NCBI RefSeq assembly: GCF_020858115.1
Contig: NZ_JACYMM010000010.1
Span: 62,001 to 126,000 of the forward strand
DNA length: 64,000 nt
Source of the DNA: Janthinobacterium sp. FW305-129
Lineage (GTDB): Bacteria; Pseudomonadota; Gammaproteobacteria; Burkholderiales; Burkholderiaceae_D
Direction: 5' to 3'
Made by a program: the position numbers and the translations under genes. Below the pieces are notes generated by a model, which saw only the letters and a program-made list of their open reading frames with translations, searched no databases and was not told the origin of the DNA. Below, piece by piece: positions 34,717-42,142 of the stretch. Positions within the stretch are counted from its first letter, which is position 1. Every line of letters starts with the position of its first letter.

Positions 34717-35802
34717 ATGAGCGACTTCGTCCAGACCTCCATCCGCAACCGCACGGGCCACATCGTGCTCGACCGCCCGAAAGCCTTGAACTCCCTGTCG
34801 CTGGAGATGGTGCGCACCCTGAGCGCTGCCTTGCTGGCCTGGCGCGACGATCCGCAGGTGGACGCCGTGGTGATCCGCTCCAGCAGCGAAAAGGCCCTGT
34901 GCGCCGGCGGCGATATCCGTTTCTTTTACGATGCGGGCCTGGCCACGCCGCAAGGCGGCAGCGCCCTGCTGGAAGATTTCTTTACGGAAGAATACGCGTT
35001 AAATCATGTCATTCACTTTTATCCGAAACCGTATATCGCCGTGATGGACGGCGTGGTGATGGGCGGCGGCATGGGCGTGGCGCAAGCGGGGCCCGGCAAC
35101 CAGTTGCGCATCGTCACGGGCCGCACGCGCATGGCCATGCCGGAAGTCAATATTGGCCTGTTCCCCGACGTGGGCGGCAGTTACTTTCTTTCCCGCCTGG
35201 CGGGCCGGCTGGGCCTGTACCTGGGCTTGACGGGCCTGACCATCGGTGCGGCCGATGCCCTGTACACGGGCCTGGCCGATGTGTATCTGCCCGAGGCGCA
35301 GATGGGGGCGCTGCTGGCCCTGTTCGACTCGACGCCGGGCGAGGCCTTGCCGGTGGCTATCAAGGCGCTGGCGGCGCCGTTCCAGGCCGAGGCGGGCGCG
35401 GCTTCCCTGGCCACGGCGCGCGCGGCGCTGGACCGCCACTTCGGCGCGGGTTCGGTGGCCGCCATCATGGCCTCGCTGGCGCAGGACGACAGCGCGTTCG
35501 CCGCGAAGGCCCTGGCGGCCATGCGCCTGCGCTCGCCCTTGATGATGTCGGTGACCCTGGAATTGCTGCAGCGGGGCGCCCACCTGGGCGTGGCCGACTG
35601 CCTGCGCATGGAGCGCACGCTGGTGCGCCACAATTTCGCGCATGGCGAAGTGCTCGAGGGCGTGCGCGCGCTGGTGGTCGACAAGGACAATGCGCCGCGC
35701 TGGAACCCCTCAACCCTGGACGAGGTCGATGCCAGCATGGTGGCGCGTTTCTTTGCCCCCGTCTGGCCGGCGCAAGCGCATCCGCTGCGCCACCTCGACT
35801 GA
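34717..35802 (+). CDS. 3-hydroxyisobutyryl-CoA hydrolase / enoyl-CoA hydratase family
   Basis: The 361-residue crotonase-fold protein has an oxyanion-hole segment ALCAGGDIRFFYD (60-72), the second one VMDGVVMGGGMG (109-120), and MPEVNIGLFPDVGGSYFLSR with Glu143 and Asp151. These two acids match the catalytic pair of human HIBCH, so hydrolysis of 3-hydroxyisobutyryl-CoA in valine degradation is more likely than plain hydratase activity. The ATG at 34717 matches the family start, but no ribosome site is clear. It converges with rapZ with no gap and no terminator between them. Confidence 0.85.
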   Translation: MSDFVQTSIRNRTGHIVLDRPKALNSLSLEMVRTLSAALLAWRDDPQVDAVVIRSSSEKALCAGGDIRFFYDAGLATPQGGSALLEDFFTEEYALNHVIHFYPKPYIAVMDGVVMGGGMGVAQAGPGNQLRIVTGRTRMAMPEVNIGLFPDVGGSYFLSRLAGRLGLYLGLTGLTIGAADALYTGLADVYLPEAQMGALLALFDSTPGEALPVAIKALAAPFQAEAGAASLATARAALDRHFGAGSVAAIMASLAQDDSAFAAKALAAMRLRSPLMMSVTLELLQRGAHLGVADCLRMERTLVRHNFAHGEVLEGVRALVVDKDNAPRWNPSTLDEVDASMVARFFAPVWPAQAHPLRHLD

Positions 35803-36666
35803 TTAAGAACGCTCGCGGTGGCGCAGCACGACTCGCTCGTTGGGGCCGAAATACTGCGCCAGCCGCTCCGCCATGTACACGGAGCGGTGCTGGCCGCCCG
35901 TGCAGCCGAGGGCCACCGTCAGGTAGCTGCGGTTGTCGGACTTGAATGACGGCAACCATTTCTCGATGAAGGCGCGGATGTCGGCCAGCAGCTCCAGCGC
36001 GCTCGGCTGGGCGTCGAGAAAGGCGATCACGGGTGCGTCGCGTCCGTCGAGCGGGCGCAGCGCCAGGTCGTAATACGGATTCGGCAGGGCCCGCACGTCG
36101 AAGACGAAATCGGCATCGAGCGGCACGCCCAGCTTGAAGGCGAACGATTCGAAGAACAGGGTCAGCGGCGCGCGTTCGGAGGCGACGATATCCTTGATCC
36201 AGGCGCGCAGTTTGTTGGCGCTCAGTTCCGAGGTATCGATCACATGGCCTAATTGCTCGATGGCCGACAGGCGTTCGCGCTCTTCCGAGATGCATTCGAT
36301 CAGGGTGCGGCGGCTGGCCGGATTCTGGTTCGGGCGCAATTCGTGCGACAGAGGGTGGCTGCGCCGCGTTTCCGAGAAGCGCGCCACCAGCGAATGCGTG
36401 GTGGCTGTCAGGAACATGACCTTGACGTCGTGCCCCTGGTCGCGCAGCAGCGCCACATTGTGCGGCAAGCTGACGAGCGACTCGGCGCTGCGCGCATCGA
36501 CGGCCACGGCCAGCTGCGGCGTGCCTTCGTCCAGCAGGGTTTGTACCAGGCTCGGCAGCAAGGCTGGCGGCAGGTTGTCGACACAATAGTAGCCGGTATC
36601 TTCCAGCACATTGAGCGCGACGGATTTACCGGAGCCGGATATTCCGGTGATAAGGACGATATGCAT
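35803..36666 (-). CDS. rapZ: RNase adapter / nucleotide-binding protein RapZ
   Basis: RapZ (YvcJ family) binds nucleotides; in E. coli it guides RNase E to the sRNA GlmZ and so tunes glucosamine-6-phosphate synthesis. The 287-residue protein has Walker A GISGSGKS (8-15), a Walker-B-like [13 protein letters not shown], and the C-terminal [20 protein letters not shown] and [19 protein letters not shown] typical of the family. The ATG at 36666 is the family start (MHIVLITG); five extra upstream codons are ignored. It is downstream of hprK on the minus strand, separated by a 271-base region with repeats. Confidence 0.93.
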   Translation of the reverse strand: MHIVLITGISGSGKSVALNVLEDTGYYCVDNLPPALLPSLVQTLLDEGTPQLAVAVDARSAESLVSLPHNVALLRDQGHDVKVMFLTATTHSLVARFSETRRSHPLSHELRPNQNPASRRTLIECISEERERLSAIEQLGHVIDTSELSANKLRAWIKDIVASERAPLTLFFESFAFKLGVPLDADFVFDVRALPNPYYDLALRPLDGRDAPVIAFLDAQPSALELLADIRAFIEKWLPSFKSDNRSYLTVALGCTGGQHRSVYMAERLAQYFGPNERVVLRHRERS

Positions 36667-36774
36667 AGCCCGATCATACAATAAAGGACGGCACTGCGCT
36701 CCCGAGGCAATGATCTTTACAAATTATTGCAATTTGGACTGTGGTATTTCTTTGCTGCACGCGCCAACATTGTC

Positions 36775-36824
36775 GTCGGATTACGCGGGGCCTTGCCCCA
36801 CCTCGGCGGCCCCGCTAATCCGAC
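36775..36824. repeat. REP-like extragenic palindrome
   Basis: The left arm GTCGGATTACGCGGGGCC and right arm GGCCCCGCTAATCCGAC pair over 17 bp with one bulged C, enclosing a 15-nt loop. GTCGGATTACG...TAATCCGAC palindromes with a flanking CTACG are, from memory, frequent interspersed repeats in many proteobacterial genomes. This one lies between hprK and rapZ. Confidence 0.7.
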
Positions 36825-36833
36825 CTACGTTGT

Positions 36834-36964
36834 TAATCGCCACTCATGGCGAGGCGTTGGTGGAGCAGGGGTTTCGGAGAGCCTTGCTCTCCGCCTGCGT
36901 AACGGTTCACCCATGCATGGGTGAACTCCTTGCAACGCTAATCGCCACTCATGGCGAGGCGTTG
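36834..36964. repeat. 26-bp direct repeat duplicating the hprK 3' end, with two palindromes between
   Basis: Identical 26-bp copies lie at 36834-36859 and 36939-36964, offset by 105 bp. The second copy is the last codons of hprK (...RLAMSGD and stop). The intervening DNA holds an 8-bp stem CGGAGAGC/GCTCTCCG with a CTT loop (36875-36893) and a perfect 22-bp palindrome at 36905-36926 (GTTCACCCATG and its mirror). Nothing in it looks coding. Confidence 0.85.
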
Positions 36965-37873
36965 CCGCTCCATGAACTCCTGCAGGGTATCGATGCCGCG
37001 CAGCTGCAGAATCGTATTGCGCACGGCCGCTTCCAGCAGCACGGCGATGTTGCGGCCGGCGGCGACGGGGATGACGACCTTGCGCACGGGCAAGCCCAGC
37101 ACGTCTTCCGTGGGGAACAGGAAGGGCAGGCGCTCGACTTCCTCTTCCAGCGCGTTGCGGCGCACCAGGTGCACGATCAGTTTCAGGCGCATCTTGCGGC
37201 GCACGGCCGTTTCGCCAAAGATGGCCTTGATATCGAGCAAACCCAGCCCCCGCACTTCCAGCAGGTTTTGCAGCAGGGGCGGGCAGCGGCCTTCGATCAT
37301 ATTCGGCGCGATGCGCGAAAATTCGACGGCGTCGTCGGCCACCAGGCCGTGGCTGCGCGAAATCAGCTCCAGCCCCAGCTCGCTCTTGCCCAGGCCCGAA
37401 TCGCCCGTGATCAGCACGCCCACGCCCAGCACGTCCATGAACACGCCATGCATGATGATGCGCTGCGCCAATTTTTTCGACAGGTAGACGCGCAGGAAGT
37501 CGATCACTTGCGCGGCCGGCAGCGGGGTCGAGAACAGGGGGATATTTTGCTCGTCGCAGATGGCGAGAATGTCGGGCGGCGTTTCCAGCCCTTGCGCGAT
37601 GATCAGCGCGGGCGGACCGCCGGCGATCAGCTCGCCGATCACATGGGTGCGCGTGTTGACCTTCAGGCGCTGATAGTAATTGATTTCCTGGTGGCCAAAG
37701 ACCTGGATGCGGCCCGGATGGATCAGGTTCAAGTGGCCCACCTGGTCGGCGGCCGACGAGACGTCGCCCGAGATCAGGCGCTCGCCGCCGGGGAAGCCGG
37801 CGAACCAGCCCAGTTGCAGACTTTCACGATTGTCGTCGTACAGGCGTTGTATCGTCAGCGGCGTTTGCAACAT
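36938..37873 (-). CDS. hprK: HPr kinase/phosphorylase
   Basis: HprK phosphorylates or dephosphorylates a serine of HPr and, in proteobacteria, links nitrogen-PTS state to cell physiology. The 311-residue protein has an N-terminal MurF-like domain (about 1-130) and a catalytic domain with P-loop GDSGLGKSE (157-165), the [10 protein letters not shown] segment with His142, [12 protein letters not shown], and the C-terminal signature [15 protein letters not shown]. It lies 36 bases downstream of ptsN on the minus strand. A duplicated copy of its last 26 bases lies just beyond its stop. HPr itself is not encoded in the window. Confidence 0.95.
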   Translation of the reverse strand: MLQTPLTIQRLYDDNRESLQLGWFAGFPGGERLISGDVSSAADQVGHLNLIHPGRIQVFGHQEINYYQRLKVNTRTHVIGELIAGGPPALIIAQGLETPPDILAICDEQNIPLFSTPLPAAQVIDFLRVYLSKKLAQRIIMHGVFMDVLGVGVLITGDSGLGKSELGLELISRSHGLVADDAVEFSRIAPNMIEGRCPPLLQNLLEVRGLGLLDIKAIFGETAVRRKMRLKLIVHLVRRNALEEEVERLPFLFPTEDVLGLPVRKVVIPVAAGRNIAVLLEAAVRNTILQLRGIDTLQEFMERQRLAMSGD

Positions 37874-37909
37874 GGCAGTCTTCTTCAGGAGTGGAGGAAT
37901 ACCTGAAGT

Positions 37910-38392
37910 TTAACCCGCCGCTTGCAGACTGGGTTGCCAATTGACGATGCGCGAATGCACGGATTTCGGTTCGGGATCCGTGGCCAATGCCGTGCGGAAG
38001 GCATCATCGGAAAACATTTCGGCGATTTCCGACAGGATTTCCAGATGTTGCTGGGTGACATGATCGGGAATCAGCAGGAAAAACAGCAGATTGACGGGCT
38101 TGCCATCGGGCGATTCGAACGGAATCGGCTCGGCCAGGCGCACGAAGGCGCCCAGCGGCGATTTCAGGGTTTTGCTGCCCTTGACCCGGCCATGCGGCAC
38201 GGCCACGCCATGGCCCAGGCCCGTCGAGCCCAGGCGTTCGCGGGCAAACAGATTGTCCGAGACGGTAGAGCGGGCGATGCCGTAATTGTTTTCGAAGATC
38301 AGGCCGGCTTGCTCGAAAGCGCGCTTCTTGCTGGAGACTTCCAGGTCCAGGAGGACGTTTTCGAGGGATAAGATTTTGCTAAGATTAGTCAT
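37910..38392 (-). CDS. ptsN: Nitrogen-PTS enzyme IIA (EIIA-Ntr)
   Basis: PtsN is the terminal phospho-acceptor of the nitrogen PTS and regulates potassium transport and other targets by protein contacts. The 160-residue EIIA domain has the phosphorylated histidine His67 within GLGHGVAVPHGRV and the conserved VNLLFFLLIPDHVTQQHLEI. The ATG at 38392 is used (MTNLSKIL); a TTG three codons earlier is possible. A good promoter on the minus strand is visible upstream. It heads a ptsN-hprK-rapZ unit that runs opposite to rpoN-hpf. Confidence 0.93.
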   Translation of the reverse strand: MTNLSKILSLENVLLDLEVSSKKRAFEQAGLIFENNYGIARSTVSDNLFARERLGSTGLGHGVAVPHGRVKGSKTLKSPLGAFVRLAEPIPFESPDGKPVNLLFFLLIPDHVTQQHLEILSEIAEMFSDDAFRTALATDPEPKSVHSRIVNWQPSLQAAG

Positions 38393-38437
38393 GACACTCA
38401 ATGAAATGGTGCAATGCGCAGAGGGCTTGCGAGCCGA

Positions 38438-38466
38438 ATTATAGGCCTGTTTTCGCGGCCTGTAAC
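38438..38466 (-). promoter_or_regulatory. Sigma-70 promoter of ptsN
   Basis: On the minus strand GTTACA (38466-38461) and a consensus TATAAT (38443-38438) are separated by exactly 17 bp. The start point would be about 38 bases before the ptsN ATG. Confidence 0.65.
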
Positions 38467-38676
38467 GCCAATTCTCAACAGTATACGCCCGCTGCGGGCG
38501 CAGTGGGCGCTACAGCCCACGTGGTCATCATTTTAGCAAAAAAATAACATCGGCGTGTATCGGCTATTTCTTGATTAAAAACACGCGGTGCGCCGGTTTT
38601 TCCGCCGCCGAATGCCGATTTTCCGATTTTTCAGCGTCTTTGACATGCTCTGCGGCACTACTGCAACGTTGTTTTA
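38467..38676. other. Gap between ptsN and queF without a supported gene
   Basis: The whole ptsN-queF gap is 343 bases (38393-38735). Besides the ptsN promoter and the queF terminator it holds a hairpin GTGGGC/GCCCAC at 38503-38520 and an AT-richer stretch. Short frames here show no coding features. Confidence 0.5.
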
Positions 38677-38701
38677 AAACACAGCCAACATTCCTGTTGG
38701 C
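38677..38701 (-). terminator. Terminator of queF
   Basis: On the minus strand GCCAACA/TGTTGGC with loop GGAA is followed by TGTGTTTT, 35 bases after the queF stop. Confidence 0.6.
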
Positions 38702-38735
38702 ATGGTTTTGGGGTGTTGCGCGGTGTTGCCTAGCG

Positions 38736-39578
38736 TTACTGGCGCGCATTGCGCAGATTGCCCGGCATCGCCCCGGTGCTGAAGTTGCTGCGCCAGGGAT
38801 TGATATCGAGCCCGCCGCGGCGCGTATAGCGCGCATACACGGACAGCTTTTGCGGCTTGCATTGACGCAAGATGTCGACAAAGATGCGCTCCACGCATTG
38901 CTCGTGGAATTCATTGTGTTCGCGGAAACCGATCAGGTAGCGCAGCAGGCTTTCCTGGTCGATTTGCGGTCCCGCATACTCGATCTGCACGCTGCCCCAG
39001 TCGGGCTGGCCCGTCACCAGGCAATTCGATTTGAGCAGGTGCGAGACGAGTTTTTCTTCCACCGGTGCTGCATCGAGCGCCGCCTTCAACAGCAGCGGCG
39101 AGGGCGTGTACTGCATAATTTCCAGGTCCAGGCGGTCCAGCAGCACACCGTCGAATTCGCCCATTTTGAGCTTGCCGAAATCTTCCTGCAAGGTCAGTTC
39201 CACTTGCACGGGCGCGCCGAAACCGTTCGATAAATCCTGTTTGAGCAAGATCAACAGCGCTTCCGGGCTGTCCAGTTTGGTCTGGTTGAAGGAGTTCAGG
39301 TACAGCTTGAACGATTTCGATTCGATGATGTTGGGCGAATCGGCCGGCGCGCTGACCTTGGCAATCGCCACCTGCGGCTTGCCGCGCTGGTTCAGCCACG
39401 ACAGTTCATAGGCGTTCCAGATATCGAGGCCGAAAAACGGTAATGTACCGTGCAGTTCCAGCTCGTCGCGCTTGCCCTGGCGCGGAATCGGAAACAGCAA
39501 TTCCGGCGCGTAATCGGTGCGGTAGGCGGAGCTTTTGCCGAGGGGAGATTGTTCGGCGAGGTCGTTGGTGGTGGTCAT
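38736..39578 (-). CDS. queF: NADPH-dependent 7-cyano-7-deazaguanine reductase
   Basis: QueF reduces preQ0 to preQ1 in queuosine biosynthesis. The 280-residue protein is the long, bimodular type. The QueF motif [15 protein letters not shown] (86-100) lies in the N-terminal module, and the catalytic Cys186 and Asp193 lie in [15 protein letters not shown] in the C-terminal module. Further conserved parts are [17 protein letters not shown] and [17 protein letters not shown]. Other queuosine genes are absent from the window. It appears to be transcribed alone, after ilvA on the same strand. Confidence 0.96.
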   Translation of the reverse strand: MTTTNDLAEQSPLGKSSAYRTDYAPELLFPIPRQGKRDELELHGTLPFFGLDIWNAYELSWLNQRGKPQVAIAKVSAPADSPNIIESKSFKLYLNSFNQTKLDSPEALLILLKQDLSNGFGAPVQVELTLQEDFGKLKMGEFDGVLLDRLDLEIMQYTPSPLLLKAALDAAPVEEKLVSHLLKSNCLVTGQPDWGSVQIEYAGPQIDQESLLRYLIGFREHNEFHEQCVERIFVDILRQCKPQKLSVYARYTRRGGLDINPWRSNFSTGAMPGNLRNARQ

Positions 39579-39621
39579 GGTCGTGTGGCGTGAATTCGGT
39601 CAAGCACGCATGGTAGCCTAT

Positions 39622-39648
39622 TTCACCCCAGTGCAATACCGGGGTGAA
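39622..39648 (-). terminator. Hairpin between ilvA and queF
   Basis: TTCACCCC/GGGGTGAA is a perfect 8-bp inverted repeat with an 11-nt loop, right after the ilvA stop. There is no real U-tract on either strand, so termination is uncertain. Confidence 0.4.
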
Positions 39649-39656
39649 TTCGCTAT

Positions 39657-41192
39657 TTAGCCCAAGAACAGTTTGTAGACGGGATTACTGCTCTCATCCC
39701 AATAACGGTAGCCCAGGGTATCGAGGAAGCGGGCGAATTCTCCCATTTCATCGGGCGGCACTTGCAGGCCGATCAGGATGCGGCCCACGTCGCCGCCCTG
39801 GCTGCGGTAGTGACACAGGGAAATATTCCAGTTCGGCGCCATGCTGTCGAGGAAGCGCATCAGCGCACCGGGGCGTTCGGGGAATTCGAAGCGGTACAGC
39901 AGCTCGTCCTGCGCCAGCCGGCTCTTGCCGCCCACCAGGTGGCGGATGTGCGACTTGGCCAGTTCGTCGTGCGTCAGGTCCAGGGTCTTGAATTCGTGTT
40001 CTTCGAAGGTCTTCGCCAGTACGCTTGATTCATGCCTGTCGGCAATTTGAATGCCGACGAACACGTGCGCGGCTTTTTCATCGCTGATGCGGTAGTTAAA
40101 TTCCGTCACGTTGCGCGCGCCGATGAGCGAACAGAAGCGCTTGAAGCTGCCCCGCTGTTCGCGCATGGTGACGGCAAACACGGCTTCGCGGAATTCGCCC
40201 AGCTCGGCCCGTTCCGCCACAAAACGCAAACGGTCGAAATTCATGTTCGCGCCGCTGGCGATGGTGATCAATGTTTCATTGTTGACGGGGTGCTTGGTCA
40301 GGCTGGCCCGTTCCACATAGGCCTTGGCGCCGGCGATGGCCAGCGCGCCGGACGGCTCCAGGATGCTGCGCGTATCCGTAAACACATCCTTGATGGCGGC
40401 GCAGATGGCGTCCGTGTCGACCGTGATGATTTCATCGACATACGCCTGCACGAGGCGGAAGGTTTCCTCGCCGGCCAGGCGCACGGCTGTGCCATCGGCG
40501 AACAGGCCCACGTCGTTCAGGGTCACGCGCTCGCCGGCCTTCAGCGAGCGGGCCATGGCGTTCGAATCGACGCTTTGCACGCCGATGATCTTGATGTCGG
40601 GGCGAATCTGTTTTACGTAAGCAGCAATGCCGGCGATCAAGCCGCCGCCGCCGATGGGCGCGAAGATGGCGTGGATGGGGCCGGCGTGCTGGCGCAGGAT
40701 TTCCATGCCGATCGTGCCCTGGCCGGCGATCACGTCCGGATCGTCGAACGGGTGCACGAAGGTCAGCTTCTGTTCCTTTTCCAGCGTCAGCGCATGGTTG
40801 TAGGCATCCGTGTACGACTCGCCGTGCAGCACCACTTCCACGTTGACGCCGCCGCGCCCCTTGACCGCCTCGACCTTCACCAGCGGCGTGGTGGTCGGCA
40901 TGACGATGACGGCACGGCAACCCATGCGCGCGGCCGACAGGGCCACGCCCTGAGCATGGTTGCCGGCCGAGGCGCAAATCACGCCGCGCTTGCGGTCCGC
41001 TTCGCTGAGCTTGGACATCTTGTTATAGGCGCCACGAATCTTGAAGCTGAACACGCTTTGCATGTCTTCGCGCTTGAAGTAAATCTGGTTGTTCAGGCGC
41101 TGCGACAGGGCAGGGGCCAGTTCCAACGGCGTTTCGGTGGCGACGTCATAGACGCGGGCGGTCAGGATTTTCTTGAGGTAGTCGATGTTCAT
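39657..41192 (-). CDS. ilvA: Threonine ammonia-lyase, biosynthetic (threonine deaminase)
   Basis: IlvA deaminates threonine to 2-oxobutanoate, the committed step to isoleucine. The 511-residue protein has a PLP fold-type II catalytic domain (about 1-320; PLP lysine Lys51 in FSFKIRGAYNKM, phosphate-binding GGGGLIAG) and a C-terminal regulatory part with two ACT-like repeats (about 330-505: REQRGSFKRFCSLIG and FPERPGALMRFLDSM). This two-ACT form is the allosterically isoleucine-inhibited type. The ATG at 41192 begins MNIDYLKKIL; the long open frame upstream is antisense shadow. It is divergent from the YqaA-type gene. Confidence 0.95.
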   Translation of the reverse strand: MNIDYLKKILTARVYDVATETPLELAPALSQRLNNQIYFKREDMQSVFSFKIRGAYNKMSKLSEADRKRGVICASAGNHAQGVALSAARMGCRAVIVMPTTTPLVKVEAVKGRGGVNVEVVLHGESYTDAYNHALTLEKEQKLTFVHPFDDPDVIAGQGTIGMEILRQHAGPIHAIFAPIGGGGLIAGIAAYVKQIRPDIKIIGVQSVDSNAMARSLKAGERVTLNDVGLFADGTAVRLAGEETFRLVQAYVDEIITVDTDAICAAIKDVFTDTRSILEPSGALAIAGAKAYVERASLTKHPVNNETLITIASGANMNFDRLRFVAERAELGEFREAVFAVTMREQRGSFKRFCSLIGARNVTEFNYRISDEKAAHVFVGIQIADRHESSVLAKTFEEHEFKTLDLTHDELAKSHIRHLVGGKSRLAQDELLYRFEFPERPGALMRFLDSMAPNWNISLCHYRSQGGDVGRILIGLQVPPDEMGEFARFLDTLGYRYWDESSNPVYKLFLG

Positions 41193-41393
41193 AGTCTGCA
41201 AGCAAGTGATTCTGGGCCAGAAAGGGTCTGGAGCGTGTCGGGCGATAGTGGCTGCGCCGCGGCGGATAGCCTGGCGACAATAATGCTCTGTGGAACTAGG
41301 GGCCGGTGGGCCCTTGCTGGTCGGCGCGGATTGTGCGGCGCGCAAGCTGCTCTTCATTATAATGGAGAGCCTTACCGCATCGCGAAGTGTTCC

Positions 41394-41885
41394 ATGATCG
41401 AATCCGCAATCGCCTGGCTGCTGCAGCTGATCGCAGCACCGGAAGTCGGGCTGACATCGGTCTTTCTGATCAGCTTTATTTCCGCCACCCTCTTGCCGCT
41501 CGGCTCGGAGCCGGCCGTGTTTGCCGTCATCAAGGCCAATCCCGCCCTGTTCTGGGCCGCCATCGGCGTCGCCACCCTGGGCAATACCCTGGGCGGCATC
41601 GTCGACTACTGGATGGGTTACCGGGCCAAGCAGGCGTTCGCCAAGGAGCGCGACACGCGCTGGTTCCGCTGGCTGGCCCGCTATGGCGCCAAGACCATGC
41701 TGCTGGCCTGGCTGCCCATCGTGGGCGACCCCCTGTGCACCCTGGCCGGCTGGCTCAAGCTGCCGTTCTGGCCCAGCGTGGCCTACATGGCCGTGGGCAA
41801 ATGCGCGCGCTATCTTACGATGACGGGCTTGCTGCTCTACGTCCCCGATGGCGTATGGCACCGGATTGGCCAGATGCTGGCCTGA
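41394..41885 (+). CDS. YqaA-family (DedA/VTT-like) inner-membrane protein
   Basis: The 163-residue protein has three or four hydrophobic segments and the YqaA signatures FISATLLPLGSEPAV, GNTLGGIVDYWMGY and WLPIVGDPLCTLAGWLK. It belongs to the SNARE-associated/DedA relatives, some of which move undecaprenyl phosphate or other lipids; YqaA itself has no firmly known function. The ATG at 41394 starts MIESAIAWLL. A TATAAT at 41358-41363 may be its -10 box, though no good -35 is found. It is followed by a terminator-like hairpin. Confidence 0.85.
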   Translation: MIESAIAWLLQLIAAPEVGLTSVFLISFISATLLPLGSEPAVFAVIKANPALFWAAIGVATLGNTLGGIVDYWMGYRAKQAFAKERDTRWFRWLARYGAKTMLLAWLPIVGDPLCTLAGWLKLPFWPSVAYMAVGKCARYLTMTGLLLYVPDGVWHRIGQMLA

Positions 41886-41920
41886 ATGGGGCTGGCACAA
41901 CGCCCGTTTGCCCCATTTTT
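41885..41920 (+). terminator. Terminator of the YqaA-type gene
   Basis: AATGGGGC/GCCCCATT forms an 8-bp stem with a 17-nt loop and is followed by TTTTT. It begins at the last base of the stop codon. Confidence 0.6.
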
Positions 41921-42142
41921 GGGCAGGTTGATAGTTTGCAGGCAGCCGTGATTCTTGGCATTTTTGCTTAAAAAAGACAGCCATTCTGGTTTTTTATTCA
42001 TGTAAAGGAAGACTTTTCCATATTTGCTATGGTAGCGGATGAGGTGCTTAAACCTTGGGCGGCATAAGGCTGTTCCCGCATGGTGCGGCGCAATAAGATA
42101 AAATGGGTCTTTAGGGTCCAGTCCACATCGTCACCACACTCC

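Noticed and set aside
36611-37906. A 431-codon plus-strand frame through the rapZ-hprK spacer and hprK
   Set aside because: It runs antisense to hprK and only shows the 26-bp duplication as a repeated peptide; no independent coding signal.
38564-38914. A 116-codon minus-strand frame between ptsN and queF
   Set aside because: It overlaps the 3' end of queF in another frame, includes the queF terminator, and has no protein-like pattern.
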